Positions 1 through 7,570 of a DNA stretch of 9,394 nt are shown in pieces. Both the position numbers and the translations under genes were made by a program. Every line of letters starts with the position of its first letter. Within the stretch, counting starts at the first letter, position 1. The notes beneath the pieces were generated by a model, which saw nothing but the letters and a program-made list of their open reading frames with translations, was not told where the DNA came from and did not search any database. This DNA comes from JBKHDT01 sp046541195 (lineage in GTDB: Bacteria; Pseudomonadota; Gammaproteobacteria; Halothiobacillales; Halothiobacillaceae): the NCBI GenBank assembly GCA_046541195.1, contig JBKHDT010000081.1, forward strand, positions 1 to 9,394. The letters are read 5' to 3'.

Positions 1-3
1 AAC

Positions 4-34
4 GCCGGATGCGGCTTCGCCTTATCCGGCCTAC
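4..34 (-). repeat. REP-like palindromic unit, copy 1
   Basis: Read on the minus strand this unit begins with GTAG, followed by an imperfect palindrome. The outer 7-bp arms (4-10 and 24-30, GCCGGAT/ATCCGGC) pair perfectly, then comes a 2-nt/2-nt internal mismatch, then an inner GGC/GCC stem with a 3-nt loop. This matches the architecture of REP sequences mobilised by RAYT (TnpA-REP) transposases, where a GTAG/GGAG-type tetranucleotide precedes an imperfect hairpin. From memory it is nearly the same as the enterobacterial REP unit apart from a shorter loop. The REP family assignment is inference from this structure; no transposase is visible in the window. Confidence 0.8.
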
Positions 35-51
35 GCTGCTGGCCGATCAAT

Positions 52-82
52 GCCGGATGCGGCTTCGCCTTGTCCGGCCTGC
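52..82 (-). repeat. REP-like palindromic unit, copy 2
   Basis: This is a second copy in the same orientation, offset by exactly 48 bp from the first. It differs at a few bases: the 5' tetranucleotide on the minus strand is GCAG instead of GTAG, and one arm base is changed so the outer stem is 6 bp (52-57 with 73-78). The internal loop is identical to copy 1. It is directly followed by the 10-bp perfect palindrome GCAGCGCTGC at 81-90. Head-to-tail REP pairs are a known arrangement in intergenic REP clusters. Confidence 0.78.
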
Positions 83-125
83 AGCGCTGCGGATCGCCGC
101 TCGAGCGGGCCTCTGACCACCGGTG

Positions 126-135
126 TCCGGCCGGA
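126..135. repeat. Short perfect palindrome resembling joined REP half-sites
   Basis: TCCGGCCGGA is a perfect 10-bp palindrome. With its flanks (TGTCCGGCC before and GCCGGATGC after) it looks like the outer arms of REP copy 2 joined without the central loop. It may be a decayed or collapsed third REP unit, or simply chance in GC-rich DNA. Confidence 0.35.
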
Positions 136-162
136 TGCCAGGACGCAAGCTCGGCACTGCGG

Positions 163-195
163 GATCGGTTGGGGAGCTTGGCCCCCCAACCGGTC
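163..195 (-). terminator. Stem-loop just downstream of gltB (no U-tract)
   Basis: A perfect 9-bp stem, CGGTTGGGG (166-174) with CCCCAACCG (184-192), encloses a 9-nt loop. It can be extended by two more pairs at the base across one mismatch. It begins about 20 nt after the gltB stop. No run of T follows on the minus strand, so it is not a canonical intrinsic terminator. It could stabilise the gltB 3' end or sit before Rho-dependent termination. Confidence 0.5.
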
Positions 196-215
196 GGTGG
201 TGGCGGTGATCCGGC

Positions 216-3200
216 TCAGGCGGCGTCGGCGAGCGTATGCAGCAGTGAGTCGATTTCCGCTGCCTTGGGCTTGACCAGCCAGAAATGCGGCAGGAACAGT
301 TCGAGGTTGTCCAGGATGTGCCTGGCCCGCGAGCTGCCGGTTTCCTCAAGGTGCATCTGGAGCACCGAGCGCAGGTGCTGACGGTGCGCTTCCATGTGTG
401 CCGGCAGCAGCCGGTGGGTGTCGATCAGCTCGTGGTTGTAGCGATCGGCGAACCGGTTTTCCTCGTCGAGCACGTACGCGAACCCTCCGGTCATGCCGGC
501 GCCGAAGTTGATTCCCGTTGGGCCAAGGACGGTGACCATCCCGCCGGTCATGTATTCACAGCCGTGATCGCCGCAGCCCTCGACCACGGCAAACGCGCCG
601 GAGTTGCGCACGCCGAAGCGCTCTCCCGCGGTCCCGGCGGCAAACAGCCGGCCACCGGTGGCGCCATACAGGCAGGTGTTCCCCATGATTGGGGTTTCGT
701 GGGTGGCAAAGTCACTGCCTGCCGGTGGACGCAGGACCAGCTTGCCGCCAGCCATTCCCTTGCCCACGTAATCGTTGGCATCCCCTTCGAGGATCATCTC
801 CAGGCCACCGGCATTCCAGACGCCGAAGCTCTGCCCGGCGACGCCTGTCAGGCGCAGGGTGATCGGGGCGTCCACCATGCCGAGGTTGCCGTGCCGCTTG
901 GCGATCTCGCCGGAAATGCGCGCACCGATGGATCGGGCGGTGTTGCGCACGTCGAAGTGGAATTCGCCGCCCCGCTTTGCCTCGATCGCCGGCAGGACCG
1001 CCTTGACCATCTGCTCGGCCAGGGTGCCCGGGTCGTGCGGCGGGTTTTTCGGCACCGCGCAGCACAGCGGCAGGTCGGAGGCCAGTCCGCCATCGGAAAC
1101 CAGCGGTGTCAGGTCGAGGTTGTGCTGCTTGGCGGTCCGTCCGCGCTCGATCTGCAGCAGGTCTGTGCGTCCGATCAGCTCGTCGAGGCTGCGCACGCCC
1201 AGCGCGGCCATCAGCTCCCGTGCCTCCTCGGCGATGAACCGGAAGTAATGGACCACCTTGTCGACATTGCCCTTGAAGTGTTCCAGACGCAGCACCTTGT
1301 TCTGGGTGGCGACGCCGGTGGCGCAGTTGTTCAGGTGGCAGATGCGCAGGAACTTGCAGCCCATGGCAATCATCGGGCCGGTGCCGAAGCCGAAGCTCTC
1401 GGCGCCCAGGATCGCCGCCTTGATCACGTCCAGTCCGGTCTTGAGCCCGCCGTCGGTCTGCAGCCGCACCTTGCTGCGCAGGTCGTTGGCGCGCAGGGTC
1501 TGGTGTGCCTCGGAGAGCCCCAGTTCCCAGGGCGAGCCGGCGTACTTGACGGAGGTCAGCGGCGAGGCGCCGGTGCCGCCGTCGTAGCCGGAGATGGTAA
1601 TCAGGTCCGCATAGGCCTTGGCCACGCCGGCGGCGACCGTGCCCACCCCGGGTTCGGAAACCAGCTTGACGGAGACCAGGGCCTGCGGGTTGACCTGCTT
1701 GAGGTCATAGATCAGCTGGGCCAGATCCTCGATGGAGTAGATGTCGTGGTGCGGCGGCGGCGAGATCAGCGCGACGCCCGGCTTGGCGTAGCGCAGTCGG
1801 CCGATGGTCTCGTCGACCTTGTGGCCCGGGAGCTGGCCGCCCTCGCCGGGCTTGGCGCCCTGGGCGATCTTGATTTGCAGTACCTCGGCATTGACCAGGT
1901 AGTGGGGCGTGACGCCGAAGCGGCCCGAGGCGATCTGCTTGATCTTGCTCATCTTCGCGGTGCCGTAACGCGCCGGGTCCTCGCCGCCCTCGCCGGAGTT
2001 CGACCGTGCGCCCAGCCGGTTCATGGCCTCGGCCAGTGTCTCGTGGGCCTCCGGGGAAAGCGCGCCGAGCGACATGCCCGCCGAGTCAAAACGACGCACG
2101 ATGTGCTCGATCGGCTCGACCTCGTCCAGCGGGATGGGCGTGACATCCTCCCGCAGCCTGAGCAGGTCGCGCAGCGCGGCGGTCGGCCGGTTGTTGACGT
2201 GTGCGGCGTATTCCTTCCAGGCGTCGAAGTCACCGGTATTGCAGGCGCGCTGGAGGGTCTGGACCACGTCCGGGTTGTAGGCGTGGTATTCACCGCCGTC
2301 GATGTACTTGAGCAGCCCGCCCTGGCGCGGCAGCTTGCGCGCCAGCCAGGCCTCGCGGGCCAGCACGCGCTGGTCGGCCTGCAGATCCTCGAACCGGGCG
2401 CCCTGGATTCGGCTGGTGGTGTCCTTGAAGCACAGGTCGACGACTTCGTCCGCCAGGCCGATGACCTCGAACAGCTGGGCACCCCGGTAGCTGGCAATGG
2501 TGGAAATCCCCATCTTGGACAGGACCTTGTTCAGCCCCTTGCCGATTCCCTTGACGTAATTGGCGGCCAGCTTCTCGGAAGTCAGGCCCTGGATCTCGCC
2601 GCTACGCACCATGTCGGAGATGGCTTCGAAGGCGAGGTAGGGATAGACCGCGGTGGCCCCGTAGCCGATCAGGGTGGCGAAGTGGTGCGGATCCCGGGCC
2701 GTTGCGGTCTCGACCACGATATTCACGTCGCAGCGCAGGCCCTCGCGAATCAGTCGGTGGTGGACCGCGCCGGTTGCCAGCAGGGCATGAACCGGCAGTC
2801 GGCCCTTCGCGATGCGTCGGTCGCTGAGAATCACCACCACCTTGCCGTCGCGGGCGGCTGCGACGACATCATCCCCGATCCGCTCGATGGCATCGCGCAG
2901 TGACTGGTCTTCCGGGTAGTTCAGGTCGATGACCGCGTGGGTCCAGTCCGGGTCGGTCTGGCTGCACAGGGCCTCGAACTTGCCCTCGGTCAGTACCGGG
3001 GTATCCAGCAGCAACCGATGGGCGTGTTCCGGCGTTTCCTCGAAGATGTTGCGCTCGGCGCCGATGCAGGTTTCCAGGGACATTACGATCGCCTCGCGCA
3101 GCGGGTCGATCGGCGGATTGGTGACCTGCGCGAACTGCTGGCGGAAGTAATCGTACAGCGAGCGCTGCCCCTCGGAGAGCACCGCCATCGGGGTGTCGTC

Positions 3201-4679
3201 TCCCATCGAGCCGATGGCTTCCTGGCCATCCTCGGCAAGCACCCGGAGCACCTGGTCGCGCTCCTCGAAGCTCAGCAGGAACATCTTCTCGTATTGTGCC
3301 AGGGTGCGCTTGTCCATCGGTGCCTGCGCCAGGACGTCCTGGTCCAGCGTGCTGGCAAGCCGCACGGACCGGTCGCGCATCCACTGCCGGTAGGGCTTGC
3401 GGCCCTTGAGCATGTTGTCGACGTCCTCGGGCATCAGCAGCTTGCCGACGGAAGTGTCCACGGCCACGATCTGGCCCGGGCGCACCCGGCCCTTGCGGAC
3501 GACGTCCTCGGGGGCGTAATCCCAGACACCGATTTCGGAGGCCAGCGTGATGTGGCCGTCCCGGGTAATGACCCAGCGGGCCGGACGCAGGCCGTTGCGG
3601 TCCATGGCGCAGGCGACGAAACGACCGTCGGTCATCACGATGCCCGCCGGCCCGTCCCAGGGCTCCATGTGCATGGAGTGGTACTCGTAGAAGGCACGCA
3701 GGTCGGCATCCATGTGCTCGACGTTCTGCCAGGCCGGCGGGACGATCAGGCGCATGGCGCGCAGCATGTCGATACCGCCGGCGACCAGGGCCTCGAGCAT
3801 GTTGTCCATGCTGGAGGAATCCGACCCGCTGGTGTTGACCAGTGGCCGGATCGCTTCCATCTCGGGGATCAGCGGCGTTTCGAACTTGTGCGAGCGGGCC
3901 ATGGCCCAGTTGCGGTTGCCGCGGATGGTATTGATCTCGCCGTTGTGCGCCAGATAGCGGAACGGCTGTGCCAGGCGCCACTCGGGGAAGGTGTTGGTCG
4001 AGAACCGCTGGTGGAACACGCACTGGGAGGATTCCAGCGCCGGGTCGTTCAGGTCCTCGTAGAAACGGGGCAGGTCCTCCGGCATCAGCAGGCCCTTGTA
4101 GGAGATGACCTGGGTGGCCAGCGAGGGCACGTAGAAGTCACGGTCGTCCGCCAGCGCCTTTTCAGTCTCCCGGCGGGCGATGTACAGGCGGGTGTCGAAC
4201 TCGCGTTCGGACAAGGACTCCGGCGCCGAGACAAACAGGTGCTCAATCCGCGGACGCTTGGCCGCCGATTGCTCGCCCAGTACCGCGAGATCCACGGGGA
4301 CCTCGCGCCAGCCGGCGATTTGCAGGCCGCGCTTGTCCAGCATGGATGCCAGCGTCTGGCGGGCCCTGTCGGCCCTGGAATCGTCCAGGCTCAGGAAGGC
4401 GACGCCCACCGCGTAGCGCGCGCCAAGCTGGATGCCCAGCTCCTCGGCCCGGGCGCGGAAGAAGGCATCCGGCTTTTTCAGCAGCAATCCACAGCCGTCC
4501 CCGGACTTGCCGTCGGCCGAGATGCCGCCCCGGTGCGTCATGCGGGCCAGAGCCTCGATCGCGGTGGTGACCAGCCCGTGGCTGGGCTTGTCTTCCATGT
4601 GGGCAATCAGACCGAAACCGCAGTTTTCCTTCTCGAATTCGGGAGAGTAAAGACCTGAAGCCGGGGCGTTGGTAATCAC
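216..4679 (-). CDS. gltB: Glutamate synthase (NADPH-type) large alpha subunit
   Basis: GOGAT large subunit. With GltD it converts glutamine and 2-oxoglutarate to two glutamates in the cytoplasm. The GTG at 4679-4677 is chosen as start because GAGGT lies 8 nt upstream. It gives 1487 residues, the usual family length, and a 19-residue propeptide before Cys20 of the CGFGLIAHM motif, the N-terminal nucleophile exposed on maturation. Domains in order: class II glutamine amidotransferase (about 20-430, with FSTNT and NGEINT motifs), central domain (about 470-760, including the SMGDDTP motif), FMN synthase domain (about 800-1190, SNSGEGGEDPARYG and GYDGGTGASP motifs), [3Fe-4S] cysteines C1108, C1114 and C1119, and C-terminal GXGXG beta-helix (about 1240-1430). 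No frameshift is seen. An alternative TTG start at 4748 lacks a ribosome binding site. The gene probably has its own promoter at 4751-4779. gltD is not present in the 215 bp downstream. Confidence 0.97.
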   Translation of the reverse strand: MITNAPASGLYSPEFEKENCGFGLIAHMEDKPSHGLVTTAIEALARMTHRGGISADGKSGDGCGLLLKKPDAFFRARAEELGIQLGARYAVGVAFLSLDDSRADRARQTLASMLDKRGLQIAGWREVPVDLAVLGEQSAAKRPRIEHLFVSAPESLSEREFDTRLYIARRETEKALADDRDFYVPSLATQVISYKGLLMPEDLPRFYEDLNDPALESSQCVFHQRFSTNTFPEWRLAQPFRYLAHNGEINTIRGNRNWAMARSHKFETPLIPEMEAIRPLVNTSGSDSSSMDNMLEALVAGGIDMLRAMRLIVPPAWQNVEHMDADLRAFYEYHSMHMEPWDGPAGIVMTDGRFVACAMDRNGLRPARWVITRDGHITLASEIGVWDYAPEDVVRKGRVRPGQIVAVDTSVGKLLMPEDVDNMLKGRKPYRQWMRDRSVRLASTLDQDVLAQAPMDKRTLAQYEKMFLLSFEERDQVLRVLAEDGQEAIGSMGDDTPMAVLSEGQRSLYDYFRQQFAQVTNPPIDPLREAIVMSLETCIGAERNIFEETPEHAHRLLLDTPVLTEGKFEALCSQTDPDWTHAVIDLNYPEDQSLRDAIERIGDDVVAAARDGKVVVILSDRRIAKGRLPVHALLATGAVHHRLIREGLRCDVNIVVETATARDPHHFATLIGYGATAVYPYLAFEAISDMVRSGEIQGLTSEKLAANYVKGIGKGLNKVLSKMGISTIASYRGAQLFEVIGLADEVVDLCFKDTTSRIQGARFEDLQADQRVLAREAWLARKLPRQGGLLKYIDGGEYHAYNPDVVQTLQRACNTGDFDAWKEYAAHVNNRPTAALRDLLRLREDVTPIPLDEVEPIEHIVRRFDSAGMSLGALSPEAHETLAEAMNRLGARSNSGEGGEDPARYGTAKMSKIKQIASGRFGVTPHYLVNAEVLQIKIAQGAKPGEGGQLPGHKVDETIGRLRYAKPGVALISPPPHHDIYSIEDLAQLIYDLKQVNPQALVSVKLVSEPGVGTVAAGVAKAYADLITISGYDGGTGASPLTSVKYAGSPWELGLSEAHQTLRANDLRSKVRLQTDGGLKTGLDVIKAAILGAESFGFGTGPMIAMGCKFLRICHLNNCATGVATQNKVLRLEHFKGNVDKVVHYFRFIAEEARELMAALGVRSLDELIGRTDLLQIERGRTAKQHNLDLTPLVSDGGLASDLPLCCAVPKNPPHDPGTLAEQMVKAVLPAIEAKRGGEFHFDVRNTARSIGARISGEIAKRHGNLGMVDAPITLRLTGVAGQSFGVWNAGGLEMILEGDANDYVGKGMAGGKLVLRPPAGSDFATHETPIMGNTCLYGATGGRLFAAGTAGERFGVRNSGAFAVVEGCGDHGCEYMTGGMVTVLGPTGINFGAGMTGGFAYVLDEENRFADRYNHELIDTHRLLPAHMEAHRQHLRSVLQMHLEETGSSRARHILDNLELFLPHFWLVKPKAAEIDSLLHTLADAA

Positions 4680-4711
4680 GGACGGTGACCTCGAAAGCTG
4701 TCGTTCTACGG

Positions 4712-4728
4712 CAGGGCAACTCGCCCTG
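4712..4728 (-). other. Leader hairpin in the gltB 5' untranslated region
   Basis: CAGGGC (4712-4717) pairs perfectly with GCCCTG (4723-4728) around a 5-nt loop. It lies between the predicted promoter and the GTG start, about 32 nt before the start codon. It is too short to call a riboswitch. It may be a leader structure or a dyad operator; no known regulator site is recognised. Confidence 0.35.
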
Positions 4729-4750
4729 TGCGAAACCAAAAAGGGCAAAG

Positions 4751-4779
4751 AGTTTAGCGCTTGCGACAGGTGCGATCAA
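4751..4779 (-). promoter_or_regulatory. Predicted sigma-70 promoter of gltB
   Basis: On the minus strand TTGATC (4779-4774) and TAAACT (4756-4751) are separated by exactly 17 bp. Each matches four of six consensus bases. The expected start of transcription is near 4744, giving a leader of about 65 nt. It falls in the 214-bp gap between the SPOR gene and gltB, the place where an independent gltB promoter is expected. The rest of this gap (4780-4893) is GC-rich and shows no gene or clear terminator. Confidence 0.55.
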
Positions 4780-4893
4780 TCGGGAAGGGCGCCGGCACGG
4801 CGCACGATGGCGCGCCGCCCACCGGGTCTGATGCCCGTCGGGGGTGGCGGTTCGGGGCCGAAACCCCGCCGGGACAGCGGGATCTCGGGATGA

Positions 4894-6441
4894 TCAGTCG
4901 ACCAGCAACTGACGGATGGCGTTGACCGAGCGCGCCCAGGGCTTGGACTCGCGCAATTCGGCCGGCAGATCCTCGATGCCCCGGCGTGCCTGGGCCAGGG
5001 AAGGGAAGTCCCCCCAGGTGATCGTGTAGAGTGTCTTGCCGGATGACTGCTGGCGGAAGACCCGGATCTGGTCGCGCTTGAGATCGTGCCGCTTGATGAA
5101 CCGCCCGATCCCGGCCTCGTCGCCCACGGCGGCCAGCTGCACCACCGCCCGGGTACGCGGCGTATCGCGGAACCATTGCTCGTCCCCGGCCACGGTGCGC
5201 GGCGCGGATTCGGCCTGTTCGCGCTCGGGTTGTTCTGCCGGTTCCGACGGCGTCTTCTGTTCGGGCGGGTCGCCTTGCGCGGTTCCGGCCGCGGATTCGG
5301 GGGCCGGGGGCGCCGCCGGTTCGGGCTTGTCCGTTTCGGCGGTTTCGGGCTCGTCTGCCTGGGGTTCTGCCGGTTCGGGGGCTTCGGTTTGCGGCGGATC
5401 AGCCGCGGGTGGCTCCTCGGCCGTTGGCGCGCTGGCTTCCGGGACCTGACTCGGGTCTTCCCGAACGGGCTCCGGGGTCGGTTCCGGCGCCGGCTCCGCG
5501 GGCTCATCGCGCTGCGGGACCTCCGGCTGCGGTTCGGTGTCGGATGGCGACTCGGCAGGCACCGATGGCTGTGAATCGTCTGTCTGGGCTGCGGCCGGTT
5601 CGGGCCGTTCGGTCATCGGCTCCGGGGTGGTCTGCCCGGATTGCGGAGCCTCGGCGTCCTCGTCGCGCGGGGCCTTGAAGTCATCGTTTCGCCAGGGGTA
5701 GTCGCTGGCACCCTCGGTACGCGGGCGTGTCGGCAACGAGTCGGTGGGCGCCTGGGCGACGGGTTCGCCGGATTGCTCGCGCTCCCCGGGACCGAGCAGG
5801 AAAAAGCCCAGTCCCACGAGAAGGGCGACGAAGGCGGCTGCACCGCCATACCAGATCGCGAGGCTGTACCTTGGCCCATGCTGTGCCGGCCGCACGGCAC
5901 CGGCGTCGCGCTCGGCAACCAGGTGCTCGCCGTGATCCGGCTCGCCCAGTTCGACCAGATGGGTGGCGATCTGTGCTTCGCGCAGGGCCGGATGCGCCTC
6001 AACTTGCCGAAGGGCTTCGGCGTTGGCGCTGATCGCCAGGCGCAGGCGCCGGGGGGCGATCCGTTCGATCGTGCGCCAGTCGGTCAGCCATCTTTCGAGT
6101 TCGGGGGCGGCCCATTGGTGCACGTCTTCAAGCACCAGCAGAACCCGCTGCTGGCCGGTCAGGGCGGCGGCGATTGCCTGGCCGAGCTGTTCGGGTGTGT
6201 CGATGCCCGGCGAGAGCTGCAACTTGTCCGCCACGGTTCTGCGTACTCTGGCGGCGTCGAGCGTGCCCGAGGCCCGCAACCTGAGCACCGGGGTGCTGTC
6301 GGGCAACTTTTGTTCGACCCGCTGGAGAAACTCGTCGCGCGCGCGGGCATCCCCGCCACGCAGGAGGGTCAGCCGATCCCCGTACTTGACCAGTTGTGCG
6401 ACCAGTTCGGCCTGCTTCTGGCGTTTTTCCTCGTCAATCAT
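4894..6441 (-). CDS. damX: DamX-like membrane protein: ATPase-like domain, one TM helix, C-terminal SPOR domain
   Basis: The protein has 515 residues from the ATG at 6441; a TTG 54 nt upstream lies inside aroB and is less likely. Residues 20-165 resemble the ATPase-like part of DamX/ExeA-type proteins: VLLVLEDVHQW (100-110) looks like a Walker B strand and LRLAISAN (133-140) like a sensor strand. The expected GxxGxGKT loop is replaced by LLRGGDARARDE (26-37). One hydrophobic segment spans about 192-217. Residues about 222-420 are a low-complexity Pro/Glu/Ala linker. Residues about 429-510 form a SPOR domain ending PWARSVNAIRQLL, closely similar to the end of E. coli DamX. SPOR domains bind septal peptidoglycan, so a role at the division ring is inferred, with an N-in, C-out topology. 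The gene starts 28 bp after aroB, so it is probably co-transcribed with it. The symbol is by similarity and position. Confidence 0.85.
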   Translation of the reverse strand: MIDEEKRQKQAELVAQLVKYGDRLTLLRGGDARARDEFLQRVEQKLPDSTPVLRLRASGTLDAARVRRTVADKLQLSPGIDTPEQLGQAIAAALTGQQRVLLVLEDVHQWAAPELERWLTDWRTIERIAPRRLRLAISANAEALRQVEAHPALREAQIATHLVELGEPDHGEHLVAERDAGAVRPAQHGPRYSLAIWYGGAAAFVALLVGLGFFLLGPGEREQSGEPVAQAPTDSLPTRPRTEGASDYPWRNDDFKAPRDEDAEAPQSGQTTPEPMTERPEPAAAQTDDSQPSVPAESPSDTEPQPEVPQRDEPAEPAPEPTPEPVREDPSQVPEASAPTAEEPPAADPPQTEAPEPAEPQADEPETAETDKPEPAAPPAPESAAGTAQGDPPEQKTPSEPAEQPEREQAESAPRTVAGDEQWFRDTPRTRAVVQLAAVGDEAGIGRFIKRHDLKRDQIRVFRQQSSGKTLYTITWGDFPSLAQARRGIEDLPAELRESKPWARSVNAIRQLLVD

Positions 6442-6469
6442 CTGGCAGATCCCGTGGGTTGATTCTGCA

Positions 6470-7570
6470 TCACTGCCCGACGGGCAGATCCGCAATGGGC
6501 GCGTGTTCCAGCGTCTCGCGGATCAATTCGTCGGGCACCTGGTCGGTGAGCACCGCCGAACCCAGCTCCCGCAGCAGCACCAGTCGCAGGGCGCCGTCCA
6601 GAACCTTCTTGTCGGCACTCATCAACGCGCGCAGCCGCTCCGGGGGCAGTGACGCGGGCCGGCCCGTCGGCAGCCTGGCCCGACGAACCAGCGAGACCGC
6701 CCGATCCTCGTCGGCCTGGCCGAGCCAGCCCAGCCGGCGCGAGAGGTCGGCCGCCATGCAGATTCCGGCGCCGACGGCCTCGCCGTGCAACCATTGACCA
6801 TAGCCCAGCCCGGCCTCGATGGCATGTCCGAAGGTATGGCCCAGGTTGAGCAGGGCGCGCAGCCCGGATTCGCGCTCATCCTGGCGGACGATCTCGGCCT
6901 TGATGGCGCAGGAACGGCGGATCGCTTCGGTCAGGGCGGCGGCATCCCTGTTCAGCAGTCGCTCGAGATTGATATCGATCCAGTCGAGAAATTCCCGGTC
7001 CCACAGCAGCCCGTACTTGATGACTTCGGCAAGACCGGCACTCAACTCCCGGTCGGGCAGGGTATACAGTGTGTCGGTGTCCGCCAGCACGCAGCGCGGC
7101 TGGTAGAACGCACCGATCATGTTCTTGGCACCCGGATGGTTCACGCCGGTCTTGCCGCCCACCGAGGAGTCGACCTGGGCAAGCAGGGTGGTCGGCACCT
7201 GGATAAAGTGTACGCCGCGCTGGTAGCAGGCGGCCGCGAACCCGGTGATATCGCCGATCACGCCGCCCCCCAGCGCGATCAGCGTGGTGTTGCGGTCAAA
7301 CCGACCGGCCACCAGCGCATCGAAAATCTGTCCGAGCACTTCCATGTTCTTGTACTGCTCGCCATCCGGCAGCGTGACCGTGGTGTGGCGCACACCTTCG
7401 AGCGCGGCGTCCAGCCGATCGCGGTACAGCGGGCCAACGGTGGTGTTGGTCACCACCACCGCCGAGTTGCCGGGGATGTACCGGCGCAGCAGTTGCGGGT
7501 CGGACAGCAGGTCGGCCCCGATCAGGATCGGGTAGCTGCGTTCGCCCAGTTCGACATTGAGTGTTTTCAT
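6470..7570 (-). CDS. aroB: 3-dehydroquinate synthase
   Basis: This is the second enzyme of the shikimate pathway, turning DAHP into 3-dehydroquinate with NAD+ and a divalent metal, in the cytoplasm. The ATG at 7570 gives 366 residues, close to E. coli AroB (362), and the N-terminus MKTLNVELGERSYPI matches the family start. A 35-residue extension to a TTG at 7675 is unlikely. Visible motifs are DGEQYK (69-74), the NAD-binding GGGVIGD (101-107), the active-site stretch TTLLAQVDSSVGGKTGVN (127-144), and metal ligands E182 (LAEVIKYG), H245 (NLGHTFGH) and H262 (LHGEAV). All key residues are present. No good Shine-Dalgarno is seen before the ATG. It is separated from aroK by 297 bp, long for this pair, and is followed 28 bp later by the SPOR gene. 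Confidence 0.97.
   Translation of the reverse strand: MKTLNVELGERSYPILIGADLLSDPQLLRRYIPGNSAVVVTNTTVGPLYRDRLDAALEGVRHTTVTLPDGEQYKNMEVLGQIFDALVAGRFDRNTTLIALGGGVIGDITGFAAACYQRGVHFIQVPTTLLAQVDSSVGGKTGVNHPGAKNMIGAFYQPRCVLADTDTLYTLPDRELSAGLAEVIKYGLLWDREFLDWIDINLERLLNRDAAALTEAIRRSCAIKAEIVRQDERESGLRALLNLGHTFGHAIEAGLGYGQWLHGEAVGAGICMAADLSRRLGWLGQADEDRAVSLVRRARLPTGRPASLPPERLRALMSADKKVLDGALRLVLLRELGSAVLTDQVPDELIRETLEHAPIADLPVGQ

Noticed and set aside
1..90. CRISPR array at the left end
   Set aside because: Only two units, each an internal palindrome with a 17-bp spacer; the structure fits REP elements, not CRISPR repeats.
285..2903. An 872-codon open frame on the plus strand opposite gltB
   Set aside because: It mirrors gltB codon for codon; long antisense frames arise when third-position G/C bias removes stop codons on the opposite strand. 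Its protein is low-complexity (Gly, Val, Asp, Gln rich) with no domain pattern, and gltB is unambiguous.
2937..4658. A 573-codon plus-strand open frame opposite the gltB amidotransferase region
   Set aside because: Same antisense effect of GC-rich codon usage; no recognisable motif.
4680..4748. Upstream TTG start for gltB giving 1510 residues
   Set aside because: No Shine-Dalgarno, and it would begin almost at the predicted transcription start; the GTG at 4679 has GAGGT at good spacing.
4798..4880. GC-rich dyads after the SPOR gene as terminator
   Set aside because: Pairings are short and interrupted and there is no U-tract; such dyads are expected by chance at this base composition.
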